The notes below the pieces were generated by a model, which was not told the origin of the DNA, did no database searches, and worked only from the letters and a program-made list of their open reading frames with translations. This document shows, piece by piece, positions 1 through 9,042 of a DNA stretch of 64,000 bases. Position 1 is the first letter of the stretch. Each line of letters begins with the position of its first letter. This DNA is from Candidatus Bipolaricaulota bacterium (GTDB lineage: Bacteria > Bipolaricaulota > Bipolaricaulia > UBA7950 > UBA9294): contig JANQEA010000079.1 in assembly GCA_028278555.1 (NCBI GenBank), positions 62,001 to 126,000 of the forward strand, given 5' to 3'. The position numbers and the translations under genes were made by a program.

Positions 1-657
1 GACAAGTACGGGCGGGATGTCTTCACGCGAGTTCTCTCCGCGGCTCGGGTCGACTTGTTGATCGCGCTCGGGTCGATCGGCCTGGCGTTCGTGATCGGCA
101 CGGCGATCGGATCCCTCGCCGCCTACTTCGGGAAGGCCGTCGACGCTGTGCTGATGAGGATCATGGATATGATCAAGTCCTTCCCGCAGTTCATCCTGGC
201 GATGGCGCTGGTCGCCGCACTCGGGCCGGGCGTTCGGAATCTGATCATCGTCATCACCGTCATCATGGTGCCGAGCTTCGCGCGGATGATCCGGAGCCGC
301 GTCCTCTCGCTCCGCGAGATGGCCTACGTCGATGCCGCCCGGACGAGCGGAGTTCCGTGGTGGAAGATCATCACCGCCTATCTCATCCCCAACAGCCTGG
401 GGACGCTGGTTGTCACCGCGGCGCTGAACGTCAGCTATGCGATGCTCGACGCAGCCGGACTTAGCTACCTCGGGCTCGGCGTACGACCCCCGCAGGCCGA
501 GTGGGGGACGATGATCAGCGAGGGGACGAGCCAGCTTCTCGCCGGCCGGTGGTGGATCAGCGTCTTTCCCGGACTGGCCCTCTTCCTGGCGGTCCTCGGG
601 TTCAACCTCCTGGCCGACGGGCTCCGCGACATCATCGATCCGAGGATGAGACGATGA
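1..657 (+). CDS. dppC: Peptide ABC transporter permease DppC-type, 5' end missing
   Basis: Inner-membrane permease of a dipeptide/oligopeptide/nickel-type ABC importer. The frame is open from base 1 and begins with the conserved DKYGRDVFTRVL segment (compare GTDNFGRDVFSR in the second DppC at 30330), so only the N-terminal cytoplasmic and first-TM part lies outside the window. The EAA loop for ATPase contact is visible near DAARTSGVPWWKI, followed by SYLGLGVRPP and the usual C-terminal DPRMRR. The stop overlaps the dppD start as ATGA, so the two are translationally coupled. Substrate is unknown; the neighbouring amino-acid and sugar-acid genes suggest a peptide, amino-acid derivative or glycoside. 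Confidence 0.93.
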   Translation, partial: DKYGRDVFTRVLSAARVDLLIALGSIGLAFVIGTAIGSLAAYFGKAVDAVLMRIMDMIKSFPQFILAMALVAALGPGVRNLIIVITVIMVPSFARMIRSRVLSLREMAYVDAARTSGVPWWKIITAYLIPNSLGTLVVTAALNVSYAMLDAAGLSYLGLGVRPPQAEWGTMISEGTSQLLAGRWWISVFPGLALFLAVLGFNLLADGLRDIIDPRMRR

Positions 658-1643
658 CGAACGCCGTGATCGAGATCCGAGACCTGAACGTCCGCTTCTT
701 CACGTACTACGGCGTCGTCCGCGCCGTGAATGGGGTCACGTTCTCCGTCTACGCCGACGAGACGCTCGGGATCGTTGGGGAATCGGGCTCCGGGAAGTCG
801 GTGACCGCCCTCTCGATGATGGGACTGATTGAGCCTCCCGGGTACGTCGCCGGTGGCGAGATCCTCTTCTCCGGTCGCGACCTAACGCGGATCACGCCGG
901 ACGAATGGCTCCGTCTGCGGGGCGATGAGATTACGATGTGCTTCCAGAACCCGATGCGCGCTCTCAACCCTGTGATGAAGATCGGCCGTCAGCTTGCGCG
1001 CGTTCACATGACGCACAACGACTCGACGCTCAAGGAAGCGACCGACCGCGCGATCGCGCTCCTCGAAGAGGTGAACATCGCTGACGCCGAGCGGCTGATG
1101 AGTCGGTACCCGCACCAGCTCTCCGGCGGAATGTGTCAGCGCGTGATGACGGTGATGGCGCTGATCTGCGAGCCGCGTGTGCTGATTCTCGACGAGCCGA
1201 CGACAGGGCTCGACGTCACGGTGCAGAAGCAGCTGCTGCACCTTCTCCGGGAGTTGAGGGAGCGGACCTCCGCTTCTCAGATGCTGATCACCCATGATCT
1301 TGGCGTCGTTGCGAACATCTGCGATCGGGTCGTCGTCATGTATGGCGGACGTGTGATGGAGAGCGCAGGAATCGATGCGCTCTTCGGGAGACCTCAGCAC
1401 CCGTACACGATCGCGCTGCTCCATTCGATTCCCCAAGTCGATGCGCGAACTCAGCTGAGGCCGATCCCCGGGGCCGTCCCGGAACCGCTGAATCTCCCGA
1501 GTGGTTGTCCGTTCCACCCGCGTTGTTCGCACACGATGCCGATCTGCTCCGCGACCGTCCCGCCACTCTTCGATGTCGCGGAGGGTCAGCAGGCAGCCTG
1601 CCATCTCTTCAGCAAGGAGGTCGCCGATGTCGCCGTTGCTTGA
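654..1643 (+). CDS. dppD: Peptide ABC transporter ATPase DppD-type
   Basis: Cytoplasmic ATPase of the same importer, 329 residues. Walker A GESGSGKS lies at about residues 42-49, the LSGGM signature near 156 and Walker B ILDEPTTGLD near 178. The C-terminal oligopeptide-transporter extension carries the CPFHPRC...C cysteine cluster typical of DppD/OppD. The open frame extends upstream, but the ATG at 654 gives the normal N-terminus (MTNAVIEIRDL) and the ATGA overlap with dppC. It ends 17 nt inside dppF. One of only two peptide-type ATPases in the window, which matters because the second permease pair (29390-31226) has none. Confidence 0.95.
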   Translation: MTNAVIEIRDLNVRFFTYYGVVRAVNGVTFSVYADETLGIVGESGSGKSVTALSMMGLIEPPGYVAGGEILFSGRDLTRITPDEWLRLRGDEITMCFQNPMRALNPVMKIGRQLARVHMTHNDSTLKEATDRAIALLEEVNIADAERLMSRYPHQLSGGMCQRVMTVMALICEPRVLILDEPTTGLDVTVQKQLLHLLRELRERTSASQMLITHDLGVVANICDRVVVMYGGRVMESAGIDALFGRPQHPYTIALLHSIPQVDARTQLRPIPGAVPEPLNLPSGCPFHPRCSHTMPICSATVPPLFDVAEGQQAACHLFSKEVADVAVA

Positions 1644-2607
1644 GGCTGTCAACCTGGTGAAGCACTTCCAGGTCAAGGGGGACGTGCCGTTCCTCTCGAA
1701 GACGGTCCATGCCGTCGACGGGATCAGCTTCAGCATCGAGCCGGATCGGTCGCTCGGGATCGTCGGAGAGAGCGGCTCGGGGAAGACGACGATCGCACGA
1801 TGTCTCGTCCGGCTCTACAAGCCGACCGCCGGCGATGTTTGCCTCGAAGGGAAGAGCATCTCCACGCGAGCGGGGATCCGGCAGCTGCGAAAGCGGGTGC
1901 AGATGGTCTTCCAGGATCCGGGCGGCTCGTTGAACCCGAAGTTCTCTGCTGAACGGATCATCCGCGAGTCGCTTCTCCATCTCCGCGTTGCCAAGCGCCG
2001 CGAGATGCGGTCGATGGCCGTCGAGCTTCTCCGCCAGGTCGGGATTCAGCCTTCGGACAGCAAGAAACTGCCGCATCAATTCAGCGGCGGGCAGCAGCAG
2101 CGGATCGCCGTGGCGAGAGCCCTTGCGCCGAGACCGGACGTCCTGATCCTCGACGAGCCGACATCGGCCCTCGACCTCTCGCTCCAGGCGCAGATCATCG
2201 GAATGCTCGTGGCGCTCCGGAAGGATCTCGGGCTCACCTACGCGCTGATCACGCACGATCTGGCGGTTGTCCGGCAGCTCTGCGATCAGCTTCTCGTGAT
2301 GTACCTCGGGAAGCCGGTCGAGTCCGGACCGGCACCGCTGATTCTTTCCGGACCTCAGCACCCGTACTCAAAGGCGCTGATCGGATCCGTCCTGAGGCCG
2401 GATCCGGAGACTCGCGATCTCGAAGCGCCGCTCCACGGGGAGATCCCGAGTCCGACAGCCCCGCCGTCGGGATGCCGGTTCCATCCCCGATGCCCGGAGT
2501 GCATGCCAATTTGCAGCGTTGAGGAACCGATTCCCTGGCAGGTCGGGGAGGCGACGATCTGGTGCCATCTGTTTTCGGACGGGCATGGAACCGGAGGAGA
2601 CGAATGA
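1627..2607 (+). CDS. dppF: Peptide ABC transporter ATPase DppF-type
   Basis: Second ATPase of the importer, 326 residues. Walker A GESGSGKT is at about residues 47-54, the FSGGQ signature and Walker B ILDEPTSALD are intact, and the C-terminal CRFHPRCPEC cysteine motif is present. The ATG at 1627 is preceded by a perfect AAGGAGG at 1614-1620, which decides the start over upstream in-frame codons. It overlaps dppD by 17 nt. With dppC and dppD it would form the usual heterodimeric-ATPase importer; the binding protein and DppB must lie upstream of the window. Confidence 0.95.
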   Translation: MSPLLEAVNLVKHFQVKGDVPFLSKTVHAVDGISFSIEPDRSLGIVGESGSGKTTIARCLVRLYKPTAGDVCLEGKSISTRAGIRQLRKRVQMVFQDPGGSLNPKFSAERIIRESLLHLRVAKRREMRSMAVELLRQVGIQPSDSKKLPHQFSGGQQQRIAVARALAPRPDVLILDEPTSALDLSLQAQIIGMLVALRKDLGLTYALITHDLAVVRQLCDQLLVMYLGKPVESGPAPLILSGPQHPYSKALIGSVLRPDPETRDLEAPLHGEIPSPTAPPSGCRFHPRCPECMPICSVEEPIPWQVGEATIWCHLFSDGHGTGGDE

Positions 2608-2667
2608 TCGGATGCCGGAGAGATGCTTCGCGGCAGGCGAACGAGATGCAATCTGCAGGAGGGACGA

Positions 2668-3780
2668 ATGACTGAGACGATGCAGGCGATCGTGTGGGAC
2701 GGCGGCCAGTGGCCGGGCGGTCTCGAACTGAAGGAGTTCCCCGTGCCGGAGCTTCGGCCGGGCTGGGTACTGGTGCGGAATCGGGCGGCGGGGATCTGCG
2801 GCTCCGATCTCCATTACCTGGGCGGGCAGACGCGGCATCTGATCCCGGATCGGAATCTTCCGGCGGTCCTCGGCCACGAGAACGCCGGCGTCGTCGTTGC
2901 AATCGGCGAAAGCGTCGGCGGGCTTGAAGTGGGCGACCGCGTGGCGGTCGAGCCGCTCCACGGCTGCCGCGAGCTCGGGCGGACGCCGCCGTGCGCGCCG
3001 TGTCAGGCTGGGCACTACGAACTCTGCGATCACCATCTGACGCACGTCGGGATCCCGCTGGTCGAGATGCTCCCCGGTGGCTATGGAGAGTACTCGATCG
3101 TCCATGAGAGCAAGGCGTACAAGATGCCTGATGGAGTGTCGTTCGAGGACGCCGCCCTCCTCGATGTCCTCGCGGTCGGGGTTCACGCCCTCGGCATCGG
3201 GAAGCCGATGCCGGGGATGAAGACGGCGGTCCTGGGCAGCGGGGTGATCGGGATCGACATCATCCAGTGTCTCAAAGCCTGGGGGATCGCGACGATCATC
3301 GCGACGGCGAAGTATCCGTTCCAGGCGGAGGCGGCGAAGAAGGCCGGGGCGAGTCACGTCGTCCTCCTCGAGTCGGGCGTCGATCCGGTCGAGGAGGTTC
3401 TCCGGTTCACCGACGGGAAGGGCGTCGATCAGGTCTACGAGGGCGTCGGCGGGAAAACGGACGTTATCAACGAAGCCGTCCGGATGTGTCGGAGAGGGGG
3501 GAGCATCATCATGACCGGCATCTTCGATGGAGAGCGCCCCATCGATCTGCTGACGATGCTGTTCGAGAGTGTGGACATCCTCTCGTCGAATAGCTACTCG
3601 ATCACCGGGATGAAGCCCGACTACGAGATCGCGCTCGACCTGCTGGCGAGTGGGCAGGCGAGCCACGACTTCGTCGTGACGCATCGGTTCGCTCCGGAGG
3701 AGTTTGTGGAGGCGATCGACACGGCGTTCGACAAGAAAGGGAACGAGTGCCTCCGCGCGATGTTCATCCGCGGAGAGTAG
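2668..3780 (+). CDS. Zinc-dependent MDR alcohol/polyol dehydrogenase
   Basis: Medium-chain NAD(P)-dependent dehydrogenase of the sorbitol/threonine dehydrogenase type, 370 residues. Catalytic zinc ligands are Cys44 (in CGSDLHY) and His70-Glu71 (GHE). The Rossmann motif appears as LGSGVIG. The structural-zinc loop is unusual: cysteines 109, 112 and 120 keep the family spacing, but the first cysteine is displaced to Cys100 by an eight-residue insertion. AGGAGG at 2657-2662 fixes the ATG. It lies between the peptide importer and AOR1, so it may interconvert an alcohol and an aldehyde or a sugar acid and its keto form. The true substrate cannot be read from sequence. Confidence 0.9.
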   Translation: MTETMQAIVWDGGQWPGGLELKEFPVPELRPGWVLVRNRAAGICGSDLHYLGGQTRHLIPDRNLPAVLGHENAGVVVAIGESVGGLEVGDRVAVEPLHGCRELGRTPPCAPCQAGHYELCDHHLTHVGIPLVEMLPGGYGEYSIVHESKAYKMPDGVSFEDAALLDVLAVGVHALGIGKPMPGMKTAVLGSGVIGIDIIQCLKAWGIATIIATAKYPFQAEAAKKAGASHVVLLESGVDPVEEVLRFTDGKGVDQVYEGVGGKTDVINEAVRMCRRGGSIIMTGIFDGERPIDLLTMLFESVDILSSNSYSITGMKPDYEIALDLLASGQASHDFVVTHRFAPEEFVEAIDTAFDKKGNECLRAMFIRGE

Positions 3781-3796
3781 GGAGGAAGGGGAAGCG

Positions 3797-4282
3797 ATGA
3801 CGGAGGCGAAGCGGAGTGACTTCACGCCGATGGGGACGGGCTATCGCTGGGAGGCGATGGTCTTCCTGACGATGTGGGAGGGGATCGAGGAGCGATACGG
3901 CCCGGAGGTTGCCAAGGAGATCGGAACCAAGGCGATGGAGGTCGCCGGGAATCGCTTCGGCAAGCGGATGGCAGAGATCTGGGGGGAGAACGATCTCGCC
4001 ACACTCAAGGAGGTCTGGGAAGCGCTCTACGGTTCGATGGAGAGTGAGTGGGACGGGAAGCGGCTCGCTTTCCACGGGAGGCAATGCATCATCCAGAACA
4101 CCTTCGATCTGTTCGACGATATTCCGCCGGAGCGAAGGGCGGCGCTCGACCGGATGTTCTGTGTCGGCGATCAGGGATTCGTCAACGGATTCAACCCGGA
4201 GATTCGGTTCTCGTTCGGAGGACGGCTCCTCCGCGGAGAACCCGAGTGCGTTTGGATCATGGAGACGCCCGAGTCGACGTAG
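3797..4282 (+). CDS. Small helical protein next to AOR1, possible ATC-hydrolase/DUF6125-like
   Basis: 161-residue soluble protein, mostly helical, with conserved-looking His and Cys residues (FHGRQCIIQ, MFCVGDQG). Its general look recalls the L-2-amino-thiazoline-4-carboxylate hydrolase/DUF6125 group, but I cannot confirm that. The ATG follows a GGAGGAAGGGG ribosome site and sits 16 nt after the dehydrogenase. AOR1 starts 43 nt downstream, so it is in the same operon. Small helical proteins also accompany AOR3 (34623-35090), so an accessory role with tungsten aldehyde oxidoreductases is a possible inference. Confidence 0.8.
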   Translation: MTEAKRSDFTPMGTGYRWEAMVFLTMWEGIEERYGPEVAKEIGTKAMEVAGNRFGKRMAEIWGENDLATLKEVWEALYGSMESEWDGKRLAFHGRQCIIQNTFDLFDDIPPERRAALDRMFCVGDQGFVNGFNPEIRFSFGGRLLRGEPECVWIMETPEST

Positions 4283-4325
4283 ACGGCTCCGAGCGAGTTC
4301 GGCCGAAAGGCGGGAGGAGAGCAGA

Positions 4326-6236
4326 ATGACGGCGACAGCGACTGAGTATCGACAGCGGGTTGTCGATGTCGATCTGACGACGGGCGCGTGCACCGTCTCC
4401 GAGATCGGTGCGGCTGACATCCGGCGCTTCCTCGGAGGCCGCGGGTTGGCGGCGGCCCTCCTCGCCGACGCCGTCACCGGCCCGACCGATCCGTTCAGCC
4501 CTGCTGTCCCGCTGATCTTCTCGATGGGGACGCTGACCGGCTCGAACGTCCCGATGACCGGCCGCTCGAACATCACCTTCGTCAGTCCGGCGACGAATCT
4601 GTACTGCAAGACGAACGTCGGCGGACACTTTGGTCTCCACTGCAAGCTGAGCGGGATCGACCTGCTGACCATCCGTGGTGCAGCGGAGCAGCCGGCCTAT
4701 CTGTGGATCGACGGCGATCGGATCGAAGTCCGCGACGCGACCGAGCTATGGGGGCTGACCGTCCGAGAGACGACGAGTGCGCTGGAGGCGTTGCACGGGG
4801 ACGCGATCAACGTCGCCTGCATCGGGCCGGCCGGGGAGAATCTCGTCGTCTACGCCGCGGTCATGTCGTCGGTCTACAACGCCGCCGGCCGAGGCGGCGG
4901 CGGGGCGGTGATGGGGAGCAAGCGGCTGAAGGCGATCGCCGTCGCGCGGCCGGCCGGGACGATCGCCCCGGTCGATGTCGGTGGCTTCGAGGCGGCACAG
5001 CGCGAAGTCCGGGATGCGCTCTATGCGGATACGATGGCCGCGAGCTACTTCGACTACGGGACAGCGGCCTCCGTCGGTCTGATGAACGAGCTGAAGACGC
5101 TTCCGTCGTACAACTTCCGCCGAGGCGGGATCGACGACATCGAACAGCTGACGAGCCAGTATTGGAACGAGCAGGGACTCCTCAAGGGCCGGATCGGCTG
5201 TGCATCCTGCATCTATTCGTGCCATCGATTCATCCGTATTGAAGACGGCCCCTTCGCGGGGACGTACACGGCGGGGCCTGAGTACGAGACGGTGAGCGCT
5301 TTGGGAACGGGCCCCGCCATCACATCCGTCGGCGCCCTGCAGCGGGCGAATGAGCTCTGCAATGACCTCGGAATGGACACGATCTCCGCCGGCGGCGCCA
5401 TCCAGTGGGCGATGGAGACGTTCGAGAAAGGGCTGATCCATGAGGATCTCATTGGCGGGCTCGATCTGCGTTTCGCAAGCGAAGAGGCGGTCACCGTCCT
5501 CCCGACGATGATCGCTCATCGCGAGGGGATCGGGGATATCCTCGCCGATGGGGTCAAGCGGGCGGCGAATCGGATCGGTCGGGATTCCTGGAAGTGGGCG
5601 ATCCATACCCGAGGCCTCGAGCAGAGCCGGGTCGAGACCCGTGGTGCAATGGGCTATGCACTGGCGTTCGCGATGAACCCGCGCGGTCCGGATCACCTCC
5701 ACACCGAGTGTCTGGCCGAGTTCGGGATGACGCCGGAGATGAAGGATCTGGTTGCGCAGATCACCGGAGACGCGGCGTACGCTCGGCCGGATCTCCCGGA
5801 GAAACGCCCCGAGATCGTTCGGTATCACGAGGATATCTACGCCGTGTCGGATTCGCTCGGCCTGTGCGCGTTTGTCACGACCGCGGCGTACGGCGCGTCT
5901 CCGGAGCGCTGTGCACGCCTGTTTGCGGCGATGACCGGGATCGAGACCGACGCTGCGGCGCTGATGGAGGCTGGGCGACGGATCATCACGCTCGAACGGC
6001 TGATCAACTTTCGCCTCGGCTGGCGGGAGGAACCGACCGAGTACGCCCCGTGGCGTCTGATGAATGAACGGCAGGAGGCGCTGCCGATCCCCGAGCCGAT
6101 CCTCGATGTCGAGCGGATGCAGCGGATGGTCCGCGAGTACTACGCGCTGCACGGATGGAATGTGGAGACCGGCGTTCCATCACCCGAGACGCTCTCGAAC
6201 CTCGAGCTCGAAGACTTCGCGAAAGGAAGACGATGA
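4326..6236 (+). CDS. Tungsten-containing aldehyde:ferredoxin oxidoreductase AOR1
   Basis: Oxidises aldehydes to carboxylic acids with ferredoxin as acceptor, or runs in reverse, using a tungsten bis-pterin cofactor and one [4Fe-4S] cluster; cytoplasmic. 636 residues, normal for the family. Cluster ligands are Cys292, Cys295, Cys299 (GCASCIYSC) and Cys514 (LGLCAF). Pterin-domain landmarks include GGRGLA near the N-terminus, CIGPAGE, NAAGRGG, GAVMGSK and CNDLGMDTIS. The ATG at 4326 gives the standard N-terminus; the longer open frame upstream is noise. The stop overlaps the next gene by ATGA. Clearly paralogous to AOR2 (11396-13303) along its whole length. Confidence 0.95.
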   Translation: MTATATEYRQRVVDVDLTTGACTVSEIGAADIRRFLGGRGLAAALLADAVTGPTDPFSPAVPLIFSMGTLTGSNVPMTGRSNITFVSPATNLYCKTNVGGHFGLHCKLSGIDLLTIRGAAEQPAYLWIDGDRIEVRDATELWGLTVRETTSALEALHGDAINVACIGPAGENLVVYAAVMSSVYNAAGRGGGGAVMGSKRLKAIAVARPAGTIAPVDVGGFEAAQREVRDALYADTMAASYFDYGTAASVGLMNELKTLPSYNFRRGGIDDIEQLTSQYWNEQGLLKGRIGCASCIYSCHRFIRIEDGPFAGTYTAGPEYETVSALGTGPAITSVGALQRANELCNDLGMDTISAGGAIQWAMETFEKGLIHEDLIGGLDLRFASEEAVTVLPTMIAHREGIGDILADGVKRAANRIGRDSWKWAIHTRGLEQSRVETRGAMGYALAFAMNPRGPDHLHTECLAEFGMTPEMKDLVAQITGDAAYARPDLPEKRPEIVRYHEDIYAVSDSLGLCAFVTTAAYGASPERCARLFAAMTGIETDAAALMEAGRRIITLERLINFRLGWREEPTEYAPWRLMNERQEALPIPEPILDVERMQRMVREYYALHGWNVETGVPSPETLSNLELEDFAKGRR

Positions 6237-7357
6237 CCCTCGACGGCTATCGACTGATGATCCCCGGGCCAATCCAGCTCGCTCCGGAGGTTCTGGCGGA
6301 GCTCTCGCGGCCGATCGTCCCGCACTACGGTCGGGAGTGGACGGACTTCTACAACGAGACGCTGGAGCTTCTCCGTCTCGTCTACCGGACGACCGGACCG
6401 ATCTTCGCGATTCCGGGGAGCGGAAGTGCCGGTCTCGAGGCGGCGATCGGGAGTTCCGTCGGCGTCGACGAGCGGATGCTCGTCGTCTCGAACGGCTTCT
6501 TCGGCGAGCGGATCACCGCGATCGCGGAGAGCCAGCACGAGAAGACGGAGGTCCTCCGCCTTCCGACGGACCGGCCGATCGATCCCGCTGCGGTTCAAGA
6601 GGCGCTGAGCGGTGGGGAGCCGTTCGACGCCGTAGCCGTTGTCCACAGTGAATCGTCGAGCGGCCTCCTCAATCCGATCCGCGACATCGGTCCGCTCTGC
6701 CGGGAGTACGGTGCGCTCTGCCTGGTCGATGCGATCTCCTCGCTCGGCGGGATCGAACTCGAGATGGATGCGTGGCAAGTCGATGTCTGTGTCTGCGCGT
6801 CGCAGAAGTGCCTCGAAGGTCCACCCGGGCTCGGGCTCGTCGCCGTCGGCGAACGGGCGTGGGAGCAGATCGCGGGCAAGCAGACACGCGGTTGGTATCT
6901 GAATCTCCATGTGTGGGACGACTTCGCCGATCGCTGGGCCGACTGGCATCCGTATCCGATCACCATGGCCGTCCCGGTGTTTCGCGCGCTGCGGACGGGG
7001 GTCGAACGGATCCTCGCGGAGGGATTGGAGGCCCGGGTCGAGCGGCATCGAGCGATGGCGTCGACCGTTCGCGCACAGCTCGGAGAGCTCGGCTTCCTCC
7101 CGGTCTTCTCCGAGGCGGACGCATCGCCGACCGTCCTCGCCCTCCTTGGAAGCGCCGACGTCCCGGCGGACGACGTGGTCGATCGGCTCAGGTCGGACCA
7201 CAGGATCCTCATCGCGAGAGGGATCGGCGAGTATCGCGGCCGAGCCTTCCGTATCGGAAACATGGGATCTCAGGCGCGCGAAGAGGAAATGGGACCGCTC
7301 ATCGAGTCGATTCGAGCGATCGTGAACGCCGAAACTGGAAAGGGGCGAGACGGATGA
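6233..7357 (+). CDS. Class V PLP aminotransferase (alanine-glyoxylate/serine-pyruvate type)
   Basis: 374-residue fold-type I aminotransferase. The N-terminal MIPGPIQL segment is typical of the alanine-glyoxylate/serine-pyruvate group, and the PLP lysine is Lys192 in CASQKCLEGPPG. VDAISSLGG supplies the conserved Asp that contacts the pyridine ring. It overlaps AOR1 (ATGA) and the aldolase (ATGA), so it is tightly coupled to both. A plausible role is moving an amino group from the operon's substrate onto pyruvate or glyoxylate, giving an oxo-acid or aldehyde that AOR or the aldolase handles. Exact donor unknown. Confidence 0.93.
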   Translation: MTLDGYRLMIPGPIQLAPEVLAELSRPIVPHYGREWTDFYNETLELLRLVYRTTGPIFAIPGSGSAGLEAAIGSSVGVDERMLVVSNGFFGERITAIAESQHEKTEVLRLPTDRPIDPAAVQEALSGGEPFDAVAVVHSESSSGLLNPIRDIGPLCREYGALCLVDAISSLGGIELEMDAWQVDVCVCASQKCLEGPPGLGLVAVGERAWEQIAGKQTRGWYLNLHVWDDFADRWADWHPYPITMAVPVFRALRTGVERILAEGLEARVERHRAMASTVRAQLGELGFLPVFSEADASPTVLALLGSADVPADDVVDRLRSDHRILIARGIGEYRGRAFRIGNMGSQAREEEMGPLIESIRAIVNAETGKGRDG

Positions 7358-8004
7358 GCAGCGAACGGCTGGCCGTGGAGCGAATCGGGGGGGAGAGGAT
7401 CATTCCGGTCATCCGCGGCGATGGAATGTCGAACCTCCTCGACCTCGTTGACGGCCTGTTGGAGGTGGGGTTGAGCATCCTGGAGATCACGATGACGACA
7501 CCCGGCGCGCTGGAGCGGCTCGCCGATCTCCGGGAGAGGCGCCCTTCGTTGGCGCTTGGGGCCGGAAGCGTCCTGGATGCGGACATGGCACGCGACGCGG
7601 CGAACGCCGGCGCACAATTCATCGTGTCACCGGTCTTCGACGTTGGCATCATCAATGCCGCCCGAGACGCGGATGTAGCGGTTGTCGCCGGCGCGTTCAC
7701 GCCGACCGAGGCTCAGAAGGCCTGGGAGGCGGGTGCAGATCTGGTGAAGATCTTCCCAGCGTCGACCCTCGGCCCGCAGTTTCTCACGGCACTCCTCGCA
7801 CCGCTGCCCCACCTGCGCTTGGTCCCGACCGGCGGCGTCGATCTGTCGAACGCTGCGGATTTCCTCGATGCCGGTGCGTATGCGGTCTGTCTTGGCGGAG
7901 CGCTCATCGATCGCGAATCGCTTCGAACCGGGGACTACGACGAGGTGTTTCGACGAGCTGCCGATCTGGTGGAACGGATCGGGGAGAGAGCGGAGGTGGT
8001 CTGA
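7354..8004 (+). CDS. KDPG/KDG-type aldolase
   Basis: Class I 2-keto-3-deoxy-(6-phospho)gluconate/4-hydroxy-2-oxoglutarate aldolase, 216 residues. The Schiff-base lysine is Lys132 (DLVKIFPAS), the catalytic glutamate Glu44 (ILEITM) and the phosphate/carboxylate-binding Arg21 (VIRGD). GTFTP-like GAFTP and PTGGV loops are present. Adjacent to a PfkB kinase only 3 nt downstream, the classical pairing for KDG to KDPG to pyruvate plus glyceraldehyde-3-phosphate. This suggests sugar-acid (for example galacturonate-derived) catabolism by the operon. Confidence 0.93.
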   Translation: MSSERLAVERIGGERIIPVIRGDGMSNLLDLVDGLLEVGLSILEITMTTPGALERLADLRERRPSLALGAGSVLDADMARDAANAGAQFIVSPVFDVGIINAARDADVAVVAGAFTPTEAQKAWEAGADLVKIFPASTLGPQFLTALLAPLPHLRLVPTGGVDLSNAADFLDAGAYAVCLGGALIDRESLRTGDYDEVFRRAADLVERIGERAEVV

Positions 8005-8007
8005 AGC

Positions 8008-9003
8008 ATGGCGAGAGGTCTCGATCTTCTGACGTTCGGAGAGGCAATGCTTCGCCTGTCGACGAAAGGGTTCGCGCGGTTCGAGCAGGCGTCGTCGCTC
8101 GACCTTCACGTCGGAGGAAGCGAGCTGAACACCGCAGTCACCTGCCGCCGACTCGGCCTGAAGGCGGGTTTCGTCACGCGCCTGCCGGCGACCTCGCTTG
8201 GCAGGCTTGTCGAGAACAAGGCGCGTGAGCACGGGGTCGATACATCTTCGATCGTCTGGAGTGAGGACGGCCGGGTCGGGACCTACTACCTCGAGCTGGG
8301 GGCGAGTCCGCGATCGAGCCGAGTCATCTACGATCGTGCGCACTCCGCCATCAGTCGGATCGAGCCGGAGGAGATCGACTGGCCGTCCCTCTTGAACGGA
8401 GTCCGCTGCTTTCACACAAGCGGGATCACGCCTGCCCTGAGTCCGGCAGCGGCCGTCGAGGTCTCATCGGCCGTCCGCGCCGCGCGAGCTGCAGGCTGCC
8501 TGATCAGCTTTGACCTGAACTACAGGCGTCGGCTCTGGAGCCAGGAGGAGGCGTGCGAGCTGCTGACGCCGCTGATGGAGGATGTCGACCTGCTCCTCAC
8601 GACGGAAGAAGATGCAGAGCGGGTCTTCGGGATTCGCGGGGAGAGCTACGAGTCAGTGGCGATGGAGTTGGTGGAGCGCTTCGGTCTCCGTGCCGCTGCG
8701 ATCACGCTCCGGGAGAATACATCGATCTGGCGAAACCGCTGGACCGGAATCGCCTACGACGGGGCGCGGCTCTACTCGGGGCCGGAGTACGACCTCGAGC
8801 TTGTCGACCGGGTCGGCGGCGGCGACGCGTTCACCGGAGGGTTCCTCTACGGATACCTGGCGAAGGATGACGTCCAGCGCGCCCTCGACTTGGCGATTGC
8901 GGCCTCGGCCCTTGCGCAGACGAATCCGGGCGATCTGAACTGGACGACGCTCGAAGAGGTCGAAGGCCTGCTGCAGCATGGAGGGAAGCGGATCGATCGA
9001 TAG
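8008..9003 (+). CDS. PfkB-family carbohydrate kinase, likely 2-keto-3-deoxygluconate kinase
   Basis: 331-residue ribokinase-fold kinase. The N-terminal LLTFGEAMLRLS and VGGSELNTAV motifs and the C-terminal GGGDAF with catalytic Asp273 define PfkB. Immediate coupling to the KDPG-type aldolase (3-nt gap) is the main argument for KDG as substrate; other sugars remain possible. Starts at ATG 8008. The product would feed pyruvate to the acetyl-CoA end of the metabolism encoded further along. Confidence 0.9.
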   Translation: MARGLDLLTFGEAMLRLSTKGFARFEQASSLDLHVGGSELNTAVTCRRLGLKAGFVTRLPATSLGRLVENKAREHGVDTSSIVWSEDGRVGTYYLELGASPRSSRVIYDRAHSAISRIEPEEIDWPSLLNGVRCFHTSGITPALSPAAAVEVSSAVRAARAAGCLISFDLNYRRRLWSQEEACELLTPLMEDVDLLLTTEEDAERVFGIRGESYESVAMELVERFGLRAAAITLRENTSIWRNRWTGIAYDGARLYSGPEYDLELVDRVGGGDAFTGGFLYGYLAKDDVQRALDLAIAASALAQTNPGDLNWTTLEEVEGLLQHGGKRIDR

Positions 9004-9042
9004 GAGCATGGAGAATAGAGCCAGTATGCAAGGTGAGTTCGG

